In this document: piece by piece, positions 17,701 to 25,877 of the stretch
Position numbering within the stretch: the first letter of the stretch is position 1
Layout of the letters: every line of letters starts with the position of its first letter
NCBI GenBank assembly: GCA_910584985.1
Contig: CAJUDJ010000008.1
Coordinates: 1-64,000 of the forward strand
DNA length: 64,000 nucleotides
Reading direction: 5' to 3'
From: an uncultured Eubacterium sp.
GTDB taxonomy: Bacteria > Bacillota > Clostridia > Oscillospirales > Acutalibacteraceae
Notes under the pieces: model-generated
What the model saw: the letters and a program-made list of their open reading frames with translations, nothing else
Databases searched by the model: none
Told to the model about the DNA's origin: nothing
Translations under genes and position numbers: made by a program

Positions 17701-18367
17701 TTCAAAAGAACAGGTTTGGTTAACCGGATTTACAAGACATGACCGCTTATATGATGATAATAAGAATTATATAACCATTATGCCGACTTGGCGAAAGTAT
17801 CTTACGGAAGCGTCAACCGTTGGTATAAATGCGCTTTTGGCCCAGTTTAAAGACAGTGAATTTTTCAGATTTTATAATTCACTTCTTAACAATGAAAGAT
17901 TTATCCGTGCAGCAAGGCAATACGGTTATACAATTTGTTTTATGCCGCATCCGAATCTAATGGATAATCTGGAGGATTTTGAGCATCATCCGGAAGTGAA
18001 ATTTTTCGGAAAAGAAAAGCCTTACCGTGAAATTTATGCAGAAAGCAGTTTGATTCTTACAGATTATTCATCATCTGTAATGGATTTTGCTTTTCTCAGA
18101 AAGCCGGTTGTTTACTGTCAGTTTGATAAGGAAGAGTTTTTTTCAGGAAAGCATACGCTTCTGGAAGGCTATTATGATTATGAAAAACACGGCTTCGGAG
18201 AACTGACATTCAATATGGAAGAAGCTATTGATATTATAATTGATTATATGAAGAACGGCTGTAAGCTCAAACCTGTTTATGAAAACAGAATTGATCAGTT
18301 TTTTGCTTTCAGTGATAAGAACAGCTGTAAAAGATTATATGAAAAAATCAAAAGTCTTGATGCATAA
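14723..18367 (+). CDS. Large GT2-TagF fusion: glycosyltransferase plus glycerophosphotransferase
   Basis: A 1214-aa multidomain enzyme. Residues about 1-295 are unrecognised and may be beta-rich. Residues about 298-530 are a GT2 domain: FSIITAVYNTAPFIEETINS, LILVDDGSTDGS, GGVSSARNIG and FLDSDDLL with the DxD. A further unassigned region follows, and residues about 845-1205 are a TagF domain: IWLISDRVNLAGDNGEAFF, FLQHGITQN, IMPTWRKY, ICFMPHPN and YREIYAESSLILTDYSSS. Combined sugar transfer and glycerol-phosphate transfer would fit synthesis of a glycosylated teichoic-acid-like polymer. The ATG at 14723 is chosen over the in-frame TTG at 14702. It is transcribed alone, with a terminator directly after. 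Confidence 0.85.
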   Translation: MENKIRLLGKADFKELLFKGFILPDHTKTVRLEITGAELKLIFAKKAAQAKRVYITFTDKSGLASFAFLEGVFSDENSSAVFTFDEALADVLNAKPYYRICMAVEYDNAYTCCFLDDSSVALNQDENIFAGTLLEIPKTGKKLVVYYSMSGRISVKLSELDEFEQNSFSAEISSVIKKDNGIEFSFNFSEAQFDEAYYLSKDKSCRIQLGLLNKTKTKAVCFLDFSDFSEKKLSVYSLVLIINNREYHTVWAENAGTEGFSVYEPIMLSNNNTVSYLLCKADSNSLQLKYFRKYYDYAFSIITAVYNTAPFIEETINSVLSQNIEPIVNKMKSNNYTVFGNAYELILVDDGSTDGSAEICDKFAALYPQIKVIHKENGGVSSARNIGMEFATGKYFNFLDSDDLLSSDTLANCFLFFEENYKKTNIVTFPMKFFDGRTGDHWMNYKFSKGSRIIDYTVEYDKTLVTSSASIFKADYIRKNSLTFDESLQIGEDTKFIFEIILNDLQTIGVVNTCTYWYRRRVSGEQSAIQTSVSNKNYYLDKLHHLLEWAFKCSKKKYGIIPRYVQYLVAQDIQWRFVTDPDASIAKSVLTDWEFRKYKKHIADLLKCIDSDIILEQKKIFREHKMYMLKLKYNSRPERYFNNNDVKYYFSNHFVSVASTSGLTLQFFKIENNILHMEGFNTSFEENQEFYICVNEEYICPAETNIDFNVYCLGDKALYSYSFVFDYPLISADDELTISFAEKICGRYIQKTNIKFSKFMPFNTVFSKSYYFSENWIANMDKCRLIIKKCGETSFVNPLLQISEYENNFIEQVKSNLDLNNDCFVNAIKLRQNAIYAKYIYSRLTHKKIWLISDRVNLAGDNGEAFFLYLQKINDPEIDSYFVINEDCADYERMKQYGKVVIQNSDEHKLLHLLADYIISAQADDYVFNPFSSERTANIFRDLLVGQKFIFLQHGITQNNLSGWLNRFHKNIYGFVTAAIPETQSILDYDYNYSKEQVWLTGFTRHDRLYDDNKNYITIMPTWRKYLTEASTVGINALLAQFKDSEFFRFYNSLLNNERFIRAARQYGYTICFMPHPNLMDNLEDFEHHPEVKFFGKEKPYREIYAESSLILTDYSSSVMDFAFLRKPVVYCQFDKEEFFSGKHTLLEGYYDYEKHGFGELTFNMEEAIDIIIDYMKNGCKLKPVYENRIDQFFAFSDKNSCKRLYEKIKSLDA

Positions 18368-18397
18368 AAATAAGCCCTCTTATGAGGGCTTATTTTT
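18367..18397 (+). terminator. Intrinsic terminator after the GT2-TagF gene
   Basis: A perfect 13-bp stem AAAATAAGCCCTC / GAGGGCTTATTTT with a TTAT loop, at the stop codon. Confidence 0.85.
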
Positions 18398-18399
18398 GT

Positions 18400-18812
18400 G
18401 GCGGAATTTAAGAAATGGAAGACCGCACAATTCGCTTTTGCCATACAGATATTGAAAATTTCAACACTTTTGCATATTTTTACAACACTTCTGTATTTTT
18501 TATTGCGTTACTTGAATATTTCTGTCATTTTTATAGCAGATATAAATTCTTTTTTAGCGCAGTTTATATAATCATAAGAGAATGCATTAACTGTTTGCAG
18601 CCATATAACAAAAAGAAAGGATGATTCCAATGTTTTAATCTGATATTGATACTAATAAATCAGTGCTTTAATTATTAAAGATTCGGGTAAATTCAGAAAT
18701 CAAGTTATATTGCTGCATTTAGGAAAACATATCAAAGTAGATTATTGTAACAGATGAACAGGCTTCAGGGGATTATTTGAGCAGTTCATCTTCTTAAAAA
18801 AGGAGTAAAAAT
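18400..18812 (+). other. Long leader/intergenic region before the secreted-protein gene
   Basis: About 410 AT-rich bases with no convincing gene. An open frame of 69 codons (18415-18624) lacks a ribosome site and has an unlikely composition. A good Shine-Dalgarno (GAAAGGATGA, 18615-18624) precedes ATG TTT TAA at about 18630, a two-codon open frame that could be a minimal leader or chance. TATAAT occurs near 18564 without a convincing -35. No recognised riboswitch. Confidence 0.4.
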
Positions 18813-20279
18813 ATGAAAAAAACAAGAATAATAACTTGGCTTATTGCAATTATGATGGTTATATCGGTTGCATCACCGTTTTCAACTGCGTTTGCTGCTG
18901 AACGACCAAAGTATCATCCCGATGACTGGTTTGGATATACACATTCCAGCACTGAAATTCAGCAATGGGTGAAGGATGCCGTAAAATATCCGAAGATTTC
19001 GGATGAAGCTGTTAAAGCACTTACAGGGGAAATAAGGCCCGGTGATATAATTTCGTTTCAGGTGGAAGTGGAAATGCCGAGCGGACATCAGGAGGTTGTT
19101 CAGTTTTTAAAGGATTGGAAACTGAATATATCCCTGCCGTTCGGTGCAAATACAATGATAGAGGTTTATGCATCGGATGTTCCTACTTTAACGGACGAAG
19201 AATATCAGCAGAAAATAAACGATTTTCATAGCAAAATGGCAGCTCTTTCCGATTATCTGAACAGTGAAGACCTTTTAAATGATATTGAAACCGGAAAAGT
19301 TCCGCAGTCTTTATATAATACCTATAAAGATATGCTGGATAATCAGGATAAATATTATGAAATTTATCTTGCACAGCTTGAAACGGCACGAACAAAATAC
19401 GGCTTTGCAGATGACTCATACGGCACAGCAGAACAATGGATGGGAAAGTTTGAAGATAATCCCAACAACAGTGCAGAAGAGGGGGTAACTTATGAAGCTT
19501 TTTTGGAGCAATTATATCAGGGAAATTATGTTGCACCGTCTATGACACAGGAGGAATATGAACAGGCTGTTTTAAACTTTGAAACGGAATATGCACAGTT
19601 GGTAAAGGACTGGAATGCAGAATACGAAATTGCAAAGGAGGAATATGATCAGGGGAATATTTCCGAAACAGATTGGAAACTGATTATAAATCTTATGGAA
19701 AGCCTTGGGGACGGCACATTTTATGAAACGGTTCAACAGTATCTGATAGACTGCCGTGATGGCTACAGTATTTTTGAAGATGAAGCTGCATTGAATATGG
19801 TATCTTTAATACTTGCGGGAATTGAAACATTTCATGCGTACTCGGGGCAGTATTCTTATCAATTTTCTGAAAGCAAAGTTCAGAAAAACGAACCGATCAC
19901 TTACATTTTTGATGTAAATATCGTTGCAACAGATTTTTTGTGTTCTGATGATTATTTCTGCCTGCCGATACTGAACTGGAGATATGAAGAAAGCTGCCCT
20001 TCACGATATTGGGTAAGTGAAGGATTTTTAAAAGGCCACTGGGAAGATTATTATCCTTGCAATTCCAGGCATTTTCCTTTTATCAAATTTGTAAATCCAT
20101 ATATAGCAAATAATTACCTGGATTTAGAAAATGCAAATGATTTGCTAACCGATAATAAAACATATCCTGCAATAGAGTATATACAGGATGATCAATATAG
20201 ACAAAGATACATCTATCGTATTTACGGTAACTTATATTTGGAAAATGCACTTAAAGCAATGCAAACCAATTCTGATTAA
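18813..20279 (+). CDS. Secreted protein of unknown function
   Basis: A 488-aa protein with a clear Sec signal peptide (residues 1-29, ending STAFAA). I do not recognise the family. The mature part begins with aromatic-rich sequence (YHPDDWFGYTHSS) and has an early beta-type segment (about 70-130). An acidic helical middle (about 130-320) contains related stretches such as LTDEEYQQKINDF and MTQEEYEQAVLNFETEY. The C-terminal part (about 350-440) is rich in aromatics and has four cysteines. There is no lipobox, sortase motif or membrane anchor. The ribosome site AAAAAAGGAG is strong. It lies next to the wall-polymer island, but a role there is only guilt by location. Confidence 0.8.
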   Translation: MKKTRIITWLIAIMMVISVASPFSTAFAAERPKYHPDDWFGYTHSSTEIQQWVKDAVKYPKISDEAVKALTGEIRPGDIISFQVEVEMPSGHQEVVQFLKDWKLNISLPFGANTMIEVYASDVPTLTDEEYQQKINDFHSKMAALSDYLNSEDLLNDIETGKVPQSLYNTYKDMLDNQDKYYEIYLAQLETARTKYGFADDSYGTAEQWMGKFEDNPNNSAEEGVTYEAFLEQLYQGNYVAPSMTQEEYEQAVLNFETEYAQLVKDWNAEYEIAKEEYDQGNISETDWKLIINLMESLGDGTFYETVQQYLIDCRDGYSIFEDEAALNMVSLILAGIETFHAYSGQYSYQFSESKVQKNEPITYIFDVNIVATDFLCSDDYFCLPILNWRYEESCPSRYWVSEGFLKGHWEDYYPCNSRHFPFIKFVNPYIANNYLDLENANDLLTDNKTYPAIEYIQDDQYRQRYIYRIYGNLYLENALKAMQTNSD

Positions 20280-20296
20280 GGTAATATCATCCAAGC

Positions 20297-20324
20297 AAAA
20301 AAACGCCCCTTGGGGCGTTTTTTT
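20297..20324 (+). terminator. Intrinsic terminator after the secreted-protein gene
   Basis: A perfect 13-bp stem AAAAAAACGCCCC / GGGGCGTTTTTTT with a 2-nt loop. Confidence 0.85.
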
Positions 20325-20484
20325 ATTAACAAATTATAAAGAATTGTAAAACTTTGTCATTATAAGCACTCTGTCTATTCCATTTTCAGACTAAAAAGTA
20401 TAATATATATGAAAACATATCACGAATAGTAAATATGAAATAAACAAAGTGTATATAATTTACTGCTGATGAAAGGAAAATGAA

Positions 20485-21099
20485 ATGAAACTGTGCAGGC
20501 TGGTGTTTATTTATGTTCTTGGCGGCCTTGTGGGAACACTTTGGGAAACATTTTTAAATTTTATAAACGGAAACGGATTTGTTTACTGCAACGGAAGTAT
20601 TTTTACGCCTGTCAATTTCGTATACGGTTTTGGTGCAGTTATCATTGTTGCTTGCCTTCACAGCCAGACGGAATGGTGGCGTGTATATCTGATTGGTGCT
20701 GTCGGCGGCGGAGTTGTTGAATATCTTCTGAATTTTCTTGAAGAAAAGCTTCTTGGCACACGCTCCTGGAATTACGATGGAAAGACGCTTAACATAAACG
20801 GCAGAACCACGCTGCCCTATATGGCTGTATGGGGGCTTTTGTGTGTTGCAGTTATTTTTATCATTTATAAGCCACTTAGCAGGTTTCTGGACAAGATTCC
20901 GCCTGATATTCAGAAAACAGCATCTGTTATTATAGGTGCAATTCTTTTGTTGGATTTATTTATAACCGTAAGTGCTGTTTTGCGCTATTCGGCAAGAAAT
21001 GCAAATCAGAATGCATTCACGGCTTTGGGCAGAATTCTGGACAGGTGCTTTAACGATGCTTTTATGATAAAACGATTTCCGAAAATGAAATTTTCGTAA
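20485..21099 (+). CDS. Membrane protein, putative ABC-transporter type IV (CmpB-like) family
   Basis: A 204-aa protein with five to six hydrophobic segments. The N-terminal VLGGLVGTLWETF and the central IGAVGGGVVEYLLNFLEEKLLGTRSWNYD resemble the family annotated as putative ABC-transporter type IV membrane proteins, common in Clostridia. No ATPase gene is adjacent and the true function is unknown. Ribosome site GAAAGGAAAATGA. The GT4 gene starts 23 nt downstream, suggesting an operon. Confidence 0.7.
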   Translation: MKLCRLVFIYVLGGLVGTLWETFLNFINGNGFVYCNGSIFTPVNFVYGFGAVIIVACLHSQTEWWRVYLIGAVGGGVVEYLLNFLEEKLLGTRSWNYDGKTLNINGRTTLPYMAVWGLLCVAVIFIIYKPLSRFLDKIPPDIQKTASVIIGAILLLDLFITVSAVLRYSARNANQNAFTALGRILDRCFNDAFMIKRFPKMKFS

Positions 21100-21122
21100 T
21101 TTAACGGAGGAGTGATTTTACT

Positions 21123-22265
21123 GTGATTATTACGGTTGTATGTGATGTGCTCGGAGAAGAAAATAACGGCACAACCGTTGCTGCCATGAATCTGATAAGA
21201 TATATGAAAAGCAGGGGAGATACAGTAAGAATTCTGTGTGCCGATCAGAGCAGAATCGGCGAAAAGGATGCATTTGTTGTGCCGAATCTTGATTTTGGCA
21301 GGCTTCTTGACGCATATGTAAATAAGGTTGGCGTTTCCCTTGCAAAGCCGGACGAAGAAATTATCTGCCGTGCACTGAACGGTGCAAATGCGGTGCATAT
21401 TATGATGCCGCTTATGCTTGGAATGGCTGCGGCAAAGGCTGCCGTAAAAATGCATATTCCGATTACTGCCGGTTTTCATATGCAGGCTGAAAACTTTACT
21501 TCCTATATCAGGCTGAATAAGTTTAAAAGAGTAAATAAAAAAGTATACAGATATATTTATCAGCATCTTTACAGATATTGTGCAGGTATTCATTATCCAA
21601 CCGAATTTATCAGAAATGAATTTGAAAAAAGCATACGGAAAAGCACGCCCGGTTTTGTGGTTTCAAACGGCGTAAACAGTTATTTCAAAAGGCTTGATAT
21701 GGAAAAGCCGGATGAATTTAAGGATAAAATCGTTATTCTTACAACTGGCAGATATGCAAGGGAAAAATCACAGGACACGCTTATTAAGGCAATAAAATAT
21801 TCAAAGCACAGGGAGAATATCCAGCTGATACTTGCAGGGCAGGGAATCAAAGAGCCATATTATAAGCTGCTTTCAAGAGATTTGCCTGTTGCGCCTGTTT
21901 TCAAGCTGTGCACAAGGGAAGAAATTCTGAAGATAATAAACTATTCTGATTTATATGTGCACACGGCTGAGATAGAGCTTGAGGGAATTTCCTGCATAGA
22001 AGCGATAGCCTGCGGCAAACTGACTGTTGTTTCGGATTCCAAATTAAGTGCAACAAAGGAATTTGCTGTTGATAGTAAATGTATATTCAGAAACAGAAAT
22101 CCGAAAAGCCTTGCAAAGGTGATTGATTATTGGATTGAGCATCCGTTTGAAAGAGCAGAATGCGAAAAGAAATATCTGGAGTCAGCAGCTGTTTTTGAAC
22201 AGAATGAATGTATGCGCAGAACAAGGGATTTTATTTGTCGCGCTGTAAATATGAATTTGTCTTGA
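21123..22265 (+). CDS. Glycosyltransferase family 4 (GT-B), possible glycolipid or surface glycosyltransferase
   Basis: A 380-aa GT-B glycosyltransferase. The N-terminal domain opens with ITVVCDVLGEENNGTTVAA; the C-terminal nucleotide-sugar domain has TTGRYAREKSQDTLIKAI, LILAGQGIKEPYY, and the E-x7-E-type block ELEGISCIEAIACGKLTVV. The shape matches the diacylglycerol glucosyltransferase / PimB-like group, so it may add a sugar to a membrane lipid anchor, but specificity is not readable. The GTG at 21123 follows CGGAGGAGTGATTTTACT. It belongs with the preceding membrane-protein gene. Confidence 0.82.
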   Translation: MIITVVCDVLGEENNGTTVAAMNLIRYMKSRGDTVRILCADQSRIGEKDAFVVPNLDFGRLLDAYVNKVGVSLAKPDEEIICRALNGANAVHIMMPLMLGMAAAKAAVKMHIPITAGFHMQAENFTSYIRLNKFKRVNKKVYRYIYQHLYRYCAGIHYPTEFIRNEFEKSIRKSTPGFVVSNGVNSYFKRLDMEKPDEFKDKIVILTTGRYAREKSQDTLIKAIKYSKHRENIQLILAGQGIKEPYYKLLSRDLPVAPVFKLCTREEILKIINYSDLYVHTAEIELEGISCIEAIACGKLTVVSDSKLSATKEFAVDSKCIFRNRNPKSLAKVIDYWIEHPFERAECEKKYLESAAVFEQNECMRRTRDFICRAVNMNLS

Positions 22266-22296
22266 AAAGGATTACTATTAAGGTATAATTATTTAA

Positions 22297-22752
22297 ATGA
22301 AAGCCGTTCGTGAGCTTCCTGATGGCTATAATGATAAATCTTTAGATAGATAAATGAAAGCATTTTGCTAAACAGAGCAGCTTTTATCATTATGATTGCA
22401 ATGGCTGTGCCGATGCATTTTTATGTTCCGATAACTGAACTGCTCCGTTTTCAGGACAGTGCTGGGTTATTTTTTCTTCACCCGGTTATTTTGCTTGCTG
22501 CGACAATATTTTATTTGATTCTGCATGAGCTTGTTCACGGTGCAGCTATGAAGTTTTTCGGAACTAAAAAGGTAAAGGCTTTATGGGTATGTATGCTTTT
22601 GCGGGCAGAAAGGATTTTTACGGCAAGAAAGCCTTTATTGTTATTGCATTTGCGCCGATTGTTGTTTGGGGTATTGTGCTGGCAGTTCTGAATTGTTTGT
22701 TGTGCGCGAATGGTTTTGGATGGTTCGTTCGCCTTATGGAACTTTTAACAGT
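22297..22752 (+). pseudogene. Decayed DUF3267-type zincin metallopeptidase gene
   Basis: Remnant of a membrane metallopeptidase-like gene split over three reading frames. The N-terminal piece MKAVRELPDGYND starts at ATG 22297 and stops at once. A second frame (from about 22365) has membrane segments and the zinc motif HELVHGA. A third frame (from about 22583) continues with MYAFAGRKDFYGKKAF and FAPIVVWGIVLAVLN. The expected C-terminal part is missing, and the frame runs into the terminator of the opposite gene. A promoter-like TTGAAA-N18-TATAAT (22260-22289) survives upstream. The combination of two frame changes and truncation makes a working protein very unlikely. Confidence 0.75.
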
Positions 22753-22784
22753 AAAAAATCCTGCCGTATTATACGGCAGGATTT
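22753..22784 (-). terminator. Intrinsic terminator of the PFL-family gene
   Basis: A perfect 14-bp stem (22756-22769 / 22771-22784); on the minus strand it is followed by a T run. It lies 13 nt beyond the PFL stop. Confidence 0.85.
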
Positions 22785-22797
22785 AAAATTATTTATA

Positions 22798-24153
22798 TCA
22801 GTTTTTAAGGCTGTGAAGCGGTGCGGGAATTTTGCCGCCTCTGTTTATAAACTTTGCAGGGGATTTTGTATTTACTTTCATAACCGGGCCCGAACCAAGC
22901 AGTCCGCCGAATTCAAGCTCATCACCGATGTTTTTGCCGATGGCGGGAATTACTCTGACAGCTGTTGTTTTTCCGTTTACCATACCGATTGCAGCCTCAT
23001 CGGCAATAATGCCGCTGATAACCTCAGCTGTTGTATCACCGGGAATTACAATCATATCAAGACCAACGGAGCAGACCGCTGTCATTGCTTCTAGTTTTTC
23101 AATGGTTAAAGCACCGCTTCTTGCAGCGTCAATCATACCTGCATCCTCTGAAACGGGAATAAAAGCGCCAGAAAGGCCGCCGACACTTGAGGAAGCCATA
23201 ACGCCGCCTTTTTTAACAGCGTCATTGAGCATTGCAAGGCAGGCGGTTGTTCCTGCACCGCCGCACTGTTCAAGCCCGATAGCTTCAAGAATATGCGCCA
23301 CAGAATCGCCAACGGCTGGGGTGGGAGCAAGCGATAAATCCACAATGCCGAACGGAACACCGAGCTTTTTTGATGCCTCCACGCCCACAAGCTGGCCCAT
23401 TCTTGTAATTTTGAATGCAGTTTTCTTAATCAGTTCAGCAATTTCATTAATGCTGTAATCCGGGTATTTTGATATAGCCGACCTTACAACACCCGGGCCT
23501 GAAACACCCACATTGATTACACAGTCCGGCTCGGAAATGCCGTGAAAGGCACCTGCCATAAACGGATTATCCTCAGGTGCGTTGCAGAACACAACAAGCT
23601 TGCCTGCTGCGATACATTCTCTGTCTTTTGTAAGCTCTGCAGCTTCCTTAACCTTTTGCCCCATAAGCTTAACAGCATCCATATTGATTCCGGCTTTTGT
23701 TGAGCCAATATTCACGGATGAGCAAAGATGCTCTGTGCGTGCAAGTGCTTCGGGAATGGAATGGATAAGCTCCAGATCGCCTGCTGAAAAGCCCTTTTGC
23801 ACAAGTGCCGAATATCCGCCGATAAAATTAACGCCGATTGTGTTTGCCGCTTTTTCAAGCGTAAGAGCATATTTAACGGGATCACCGCCGCTTATGCCGG
23901 CAAGAATAGCAACAGGTGTTACGGAAACACGCTTGTTTATAATCGGAATGCCATACTGCTTTTCGATTTCTTCACCCGTGGCAACAAGTTTTTCTGCTTT
24001 GCGGCAGATTTTTTCATAAACCTTTTCACAGGCTCTGTCAATGCTTGAATCAGCACAGTCAAGCAGGGAAATACCCATGGTTGTTGTTCTGATATCAAGG
24101 CATTCATCCTGAATCATTTTAATGGTTTCAAGTATATCAAAAGTATTAATCAT
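22798..24153 (-). CDS. PFL-family protein (DUF711/UPF0210)
   Basis: A 451-aa cytosolic protein of the PFL (UPF0210) family, named for a fold related to pyruvate formate-lyase; no enzyme activity is established. Typical blocks are DIRTTTMGISLLDCAD, CVINVGVSGPGVV and GGLSGAFIPVSEDAGMI. The chosen ATG at 24153 sits behind AGGAGACGG; a longer frame to 24201 would overlap the upstream gene further and lacks a ribosome site. It follows the ACT-domain gene with a 13-nt gap, an arrangement common in Firmicutes, so the ACT protein may sense a ligand for it. Confidence 0.88.
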   Translation of the reverse strand: MINTFDILETIKMIQDECLDIRTTTMGISLLDCADSSIDRACEKVYEKICRKAEKLVATGEEIEKQYGIPIINKRVSVTPVAILAGISGGDPVKYALTLEKAANTIGVNFIGGYSALVQKGFSAGDLELIHSIPEALARTEHLCSSVNIGSTKAGINMDAVKLMGQKVKEAAELTKDRECIAAGKLVVFCNAPEDNPFMAGAFHGISEPDCVINVGVSGPGVVRSAISKYPDYSINEIAELIKKTAFKITRMGQLVGVEASKKLGVPFGIVDLSLAPTPAVGDSVAHILEAIGLEQCGGAGTTACLAMLNDAVKKGGVMASSSVGGLSGAFIPVSEDAGMIDAARSGALTIEKLEAMTAVCSVGLDMIVIPGDTTAEVISGIIADEAAIGMVNGKTTAVRVIPAIGKNIGDELEFGGLLGSGPVMKVNTKSPAKFINRGGKIPAPLHSLKN

Positions 24154-24166
24154 AAAATGCCGTCTC

Positions 24167-24436
24167 CTATATTTTGTGCATGGAATTGAAAATATCCTCA
24201 TTCATAACATGAATGGAAAGACTGCTTTCTTTTCCGTATTCCGAAAGAATATCCGAAAATTCGGCAAACTCAACTGTGCACTGTGAAACATCTGCCATCA
24301 TAATCATGCAGAACATATCCTGAAGAATAGACTGCGTTACTTCAATAATATTAACCTTGTTTTCTGCGCATACCGAAGATACCTTTGCAAGTATGCCAAC
24401 CATATCTTTGCCGATAACCGTAATTACTGCTCTCAT
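24167..24436 (-). CDS. ACT-domain protein (UPF0237)
   Basis: An 89-aa protein with a single ACT domain: RAVITVIGKDMVGILAKVSS, then NKVNIIEVTQSILQDMF. ACT domains bind amino acids or other small ligands; this stand-alone type is usually paired with a PFL-family gene, as here. The ATG at 24436 is 8 nt after AGGAGG; the in-frame TTG at 24442 is too close to the ribosome site. Confidence 0.9.
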   Translation of the reverse strand: MRAVITVIGKDMVGILAKVSSVCAENKVNIIEVTQSILQDMFCMIMMADVSQCTVEFAEFSDILSEYGKESSLSIHVMNEDIFNSMHKI

Positions 24437-24463
24437 ATCCAATACCTCCTAAATAATAAAACG

Positions 24464-24492
24464 ATTATAACAAAGCTGAAAACTTTTTTCAA
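24464..24492 (-). promoter_or_regulatory. Promoter of the ACT-PFL operon
   Basis: On the minus strand TTGAAA (24492-24487), 17 nt, TATAAT (24469-24464). Confidence 0.75.
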
Positions 24493-24510
24493 TAAAAACC
24501 GCAATAATAT

Positions 24511-24538
24511 TTGAATTTTATATAGAATGTGATAAAAT
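24511..24538 (+). promoter_or_regulatory. Promoter of the PHP phosphatase operon
   Basis: TTGAAT (24511-24516), 16 nt, TAAAAT (24533-24538), divergent from the ACT-PFL promoter. Confidence 0.55.
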
Positions 24539-24575
24539 ACTTAAGAACAATTTTTATTTTTTAAAGGTAATGCGT

Positions 24576-25385
24576 ATGAGCTTTTCAAATCTTACGGATA
24601 TGCACACCCATTCTGACCATTCGTTTGACGGCAATCATTCCTGCATGCTTTTATGCGAAAGCGCCGTAGATAAAGGGCTGAATGTTATTGCAATAACCGA
24701 TCACTGCGAAATTGATTCAAAAAATCTGGATTTCAGAGCGTTCTGCACCAATCAGTTTTTTGAAACCTATAAAGCGAAGCGTTTTTTTGAAGGGCAGCTT
24801 CTTGTTCTTCAGGGTCTTGAGCTTGGGCAGGCAATCTATAATAAGGAACTTGCCGAAAGTATTCTGTGTAAATTCAGTTATGATTTTATTTTGGGTTCTG
24901 TTCATAATCTTGAAAATATGGAGGATTTCTATTTTCTGGATTATAAGAATTTTAATGTTTACGAATTGCTTCAAAAATATTTTGAAGCAGTTTATGCACT
25001 CTGCCTGTGGAATCGGTTTGATTCGCTTGCGCATTTAACCTATCCGCTCAGATATATTAAGGGTAATGCAAAAATAGATATTGATTTATCGCATTTTTCA
25101 GATATAATAGAACAAATACTGAAAACAGTGGCTCAAAACGGAAAAGCACTTGAAATAAACACTTCGGGATTGTTTCTTGCGCTGAATGAAACACTGCCGC
25201 CGGAAAGCATTGTTAAGCGTTTTAAGGAGCTTGGCGGTGAATATATAACCATCGGCTCAGACAGCCATTATCATAATAAGCTCGGTGCGGGAATTGAAGA
25301 GGGAATGGCGCTTGCTAAGAAATGCGGCTTTGAATATGCTGCAATCTATCAGAAGCGTGAGCCTGTTATGCTGCCGATAAAATAA
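24576..25385 (+). CDS. PHP-domain histidinol-phosphatase-like hydrolase
   Basis: A 269-aa metal-dependent phosphoesterase of the PHP superfamily (HisJ/HisK type). The metal-binding DMHTHSDHSFDG lies at the N-terminus, followed by ITDHCEID, GLELGQ, LGSVHN, and the C-terminal GSDSHYHNKLGAG. HisJ hydrolyses histidinol phosphate, but no other his genes are visible, so the substrate is uncertain. The ATG at 24576 gives the proper distance from AAAGGT; the ATG at 24570 is too near. An Lrp-type regulator follows after 12 nt. Confidence 0.82.
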   Translation: MSFSNLTDMHTHSDHSFDGNHSCMLLCESAVDKGLNVIAITDHCEIDSKNLDFRAFCTNQFFETYKAKRFFEGQLLVLQGLELGQAIYNKELAESILCKFSYDFILGSVHNLENMEDFYFLDYKNFNVYELLQKYFEAVYALCLWNRFDSLAHLTYPLRYIKGNAKIDIDLSHFSDIIEQILKTVAQNGKALEINTSGLFLALNETLPPESIVKRFKELGGEYITIGSDSHYHNKLGAGIEEGMALAKKCGFEYAAIYQKREPVMLPIK

Positions 25386-25397
25386 GGAGAGAATGAT

Positions 25398-25877
25398 ATG
25401 AACAAATTACTATGTCTGCTTGAAAACAACGCAAGATTATCAAATAAAGAAATTGCTGTTATGCTCGGAAAAAGCGAAAATGAGGTTGCAGATGAAATCA
25501 GCCTGCTTGAAAGCACAGGCGTGCTTAAGGGTTATAAAGCCATTATTGATAAGGATAAGGCGGAATATGAAACAGTAACTGCGTTGATTGAAATAAAGGT
25601 ACAGCCGAAATACGGGCATGGTTTTGATGATGTGGCAAATCGAATCTCAAGGCTTGAAGAGGTGGAATCCATTTATCTGATGAGCGGCGGCTTTGATTTT
25701 GCCGTTATGGTAACGGATAAATCCTTTCAGGAGGTGGCAATGTTTGTTGCACACCGCCTTTCTCCGCTTGAGGGCGTTGTTGCAACGGCAACACACTTTA
25801 TTCTTAAAAAATATAAAGAACAGGGTGTTATTTTTGCTGAAAATGAAAAGGACGATAGGGGGACTGTTTCCCTGTGA
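25398..25877 (+). CDS. Lrp/AsnC-family transcriptional regulator
   Basis: A 159-aa regulator: an N-terminal winged HTH (NARLSNKEIAVMLGKSENEV) and a C-terminal RAM/AsnC ligand domain (EVESIYLMSGGFDFAVMV). Such proteins sense amino acids. Its stop overlaps the aminotransferase start (TGATG), so it probably controls or responds to the substrate of that enzyme. Ribosome site AAGGAGAG. Confidence 0.92.
   Translation: MNKLLCLLENNARLSNKEIAVMLGKSENEVADEISLLESTGVLKGYKAIIDKDKAEYETVTALIEIKVQPKYGHGFDDVANRISRLEEVESIYLMSGGFDFAVMVTDKSFQEVAMFVAHRLSPLEGVVATATHFILKKYKEQGVIFAENEKDDRGTVSL

Noticed and set aside
18415..18624. 69-codon open frame after the GT2-TagF terminator
   Set aside because: No ribosome site and unlikely amino-acid composition, rich in F and Y from AT-rich DNA.
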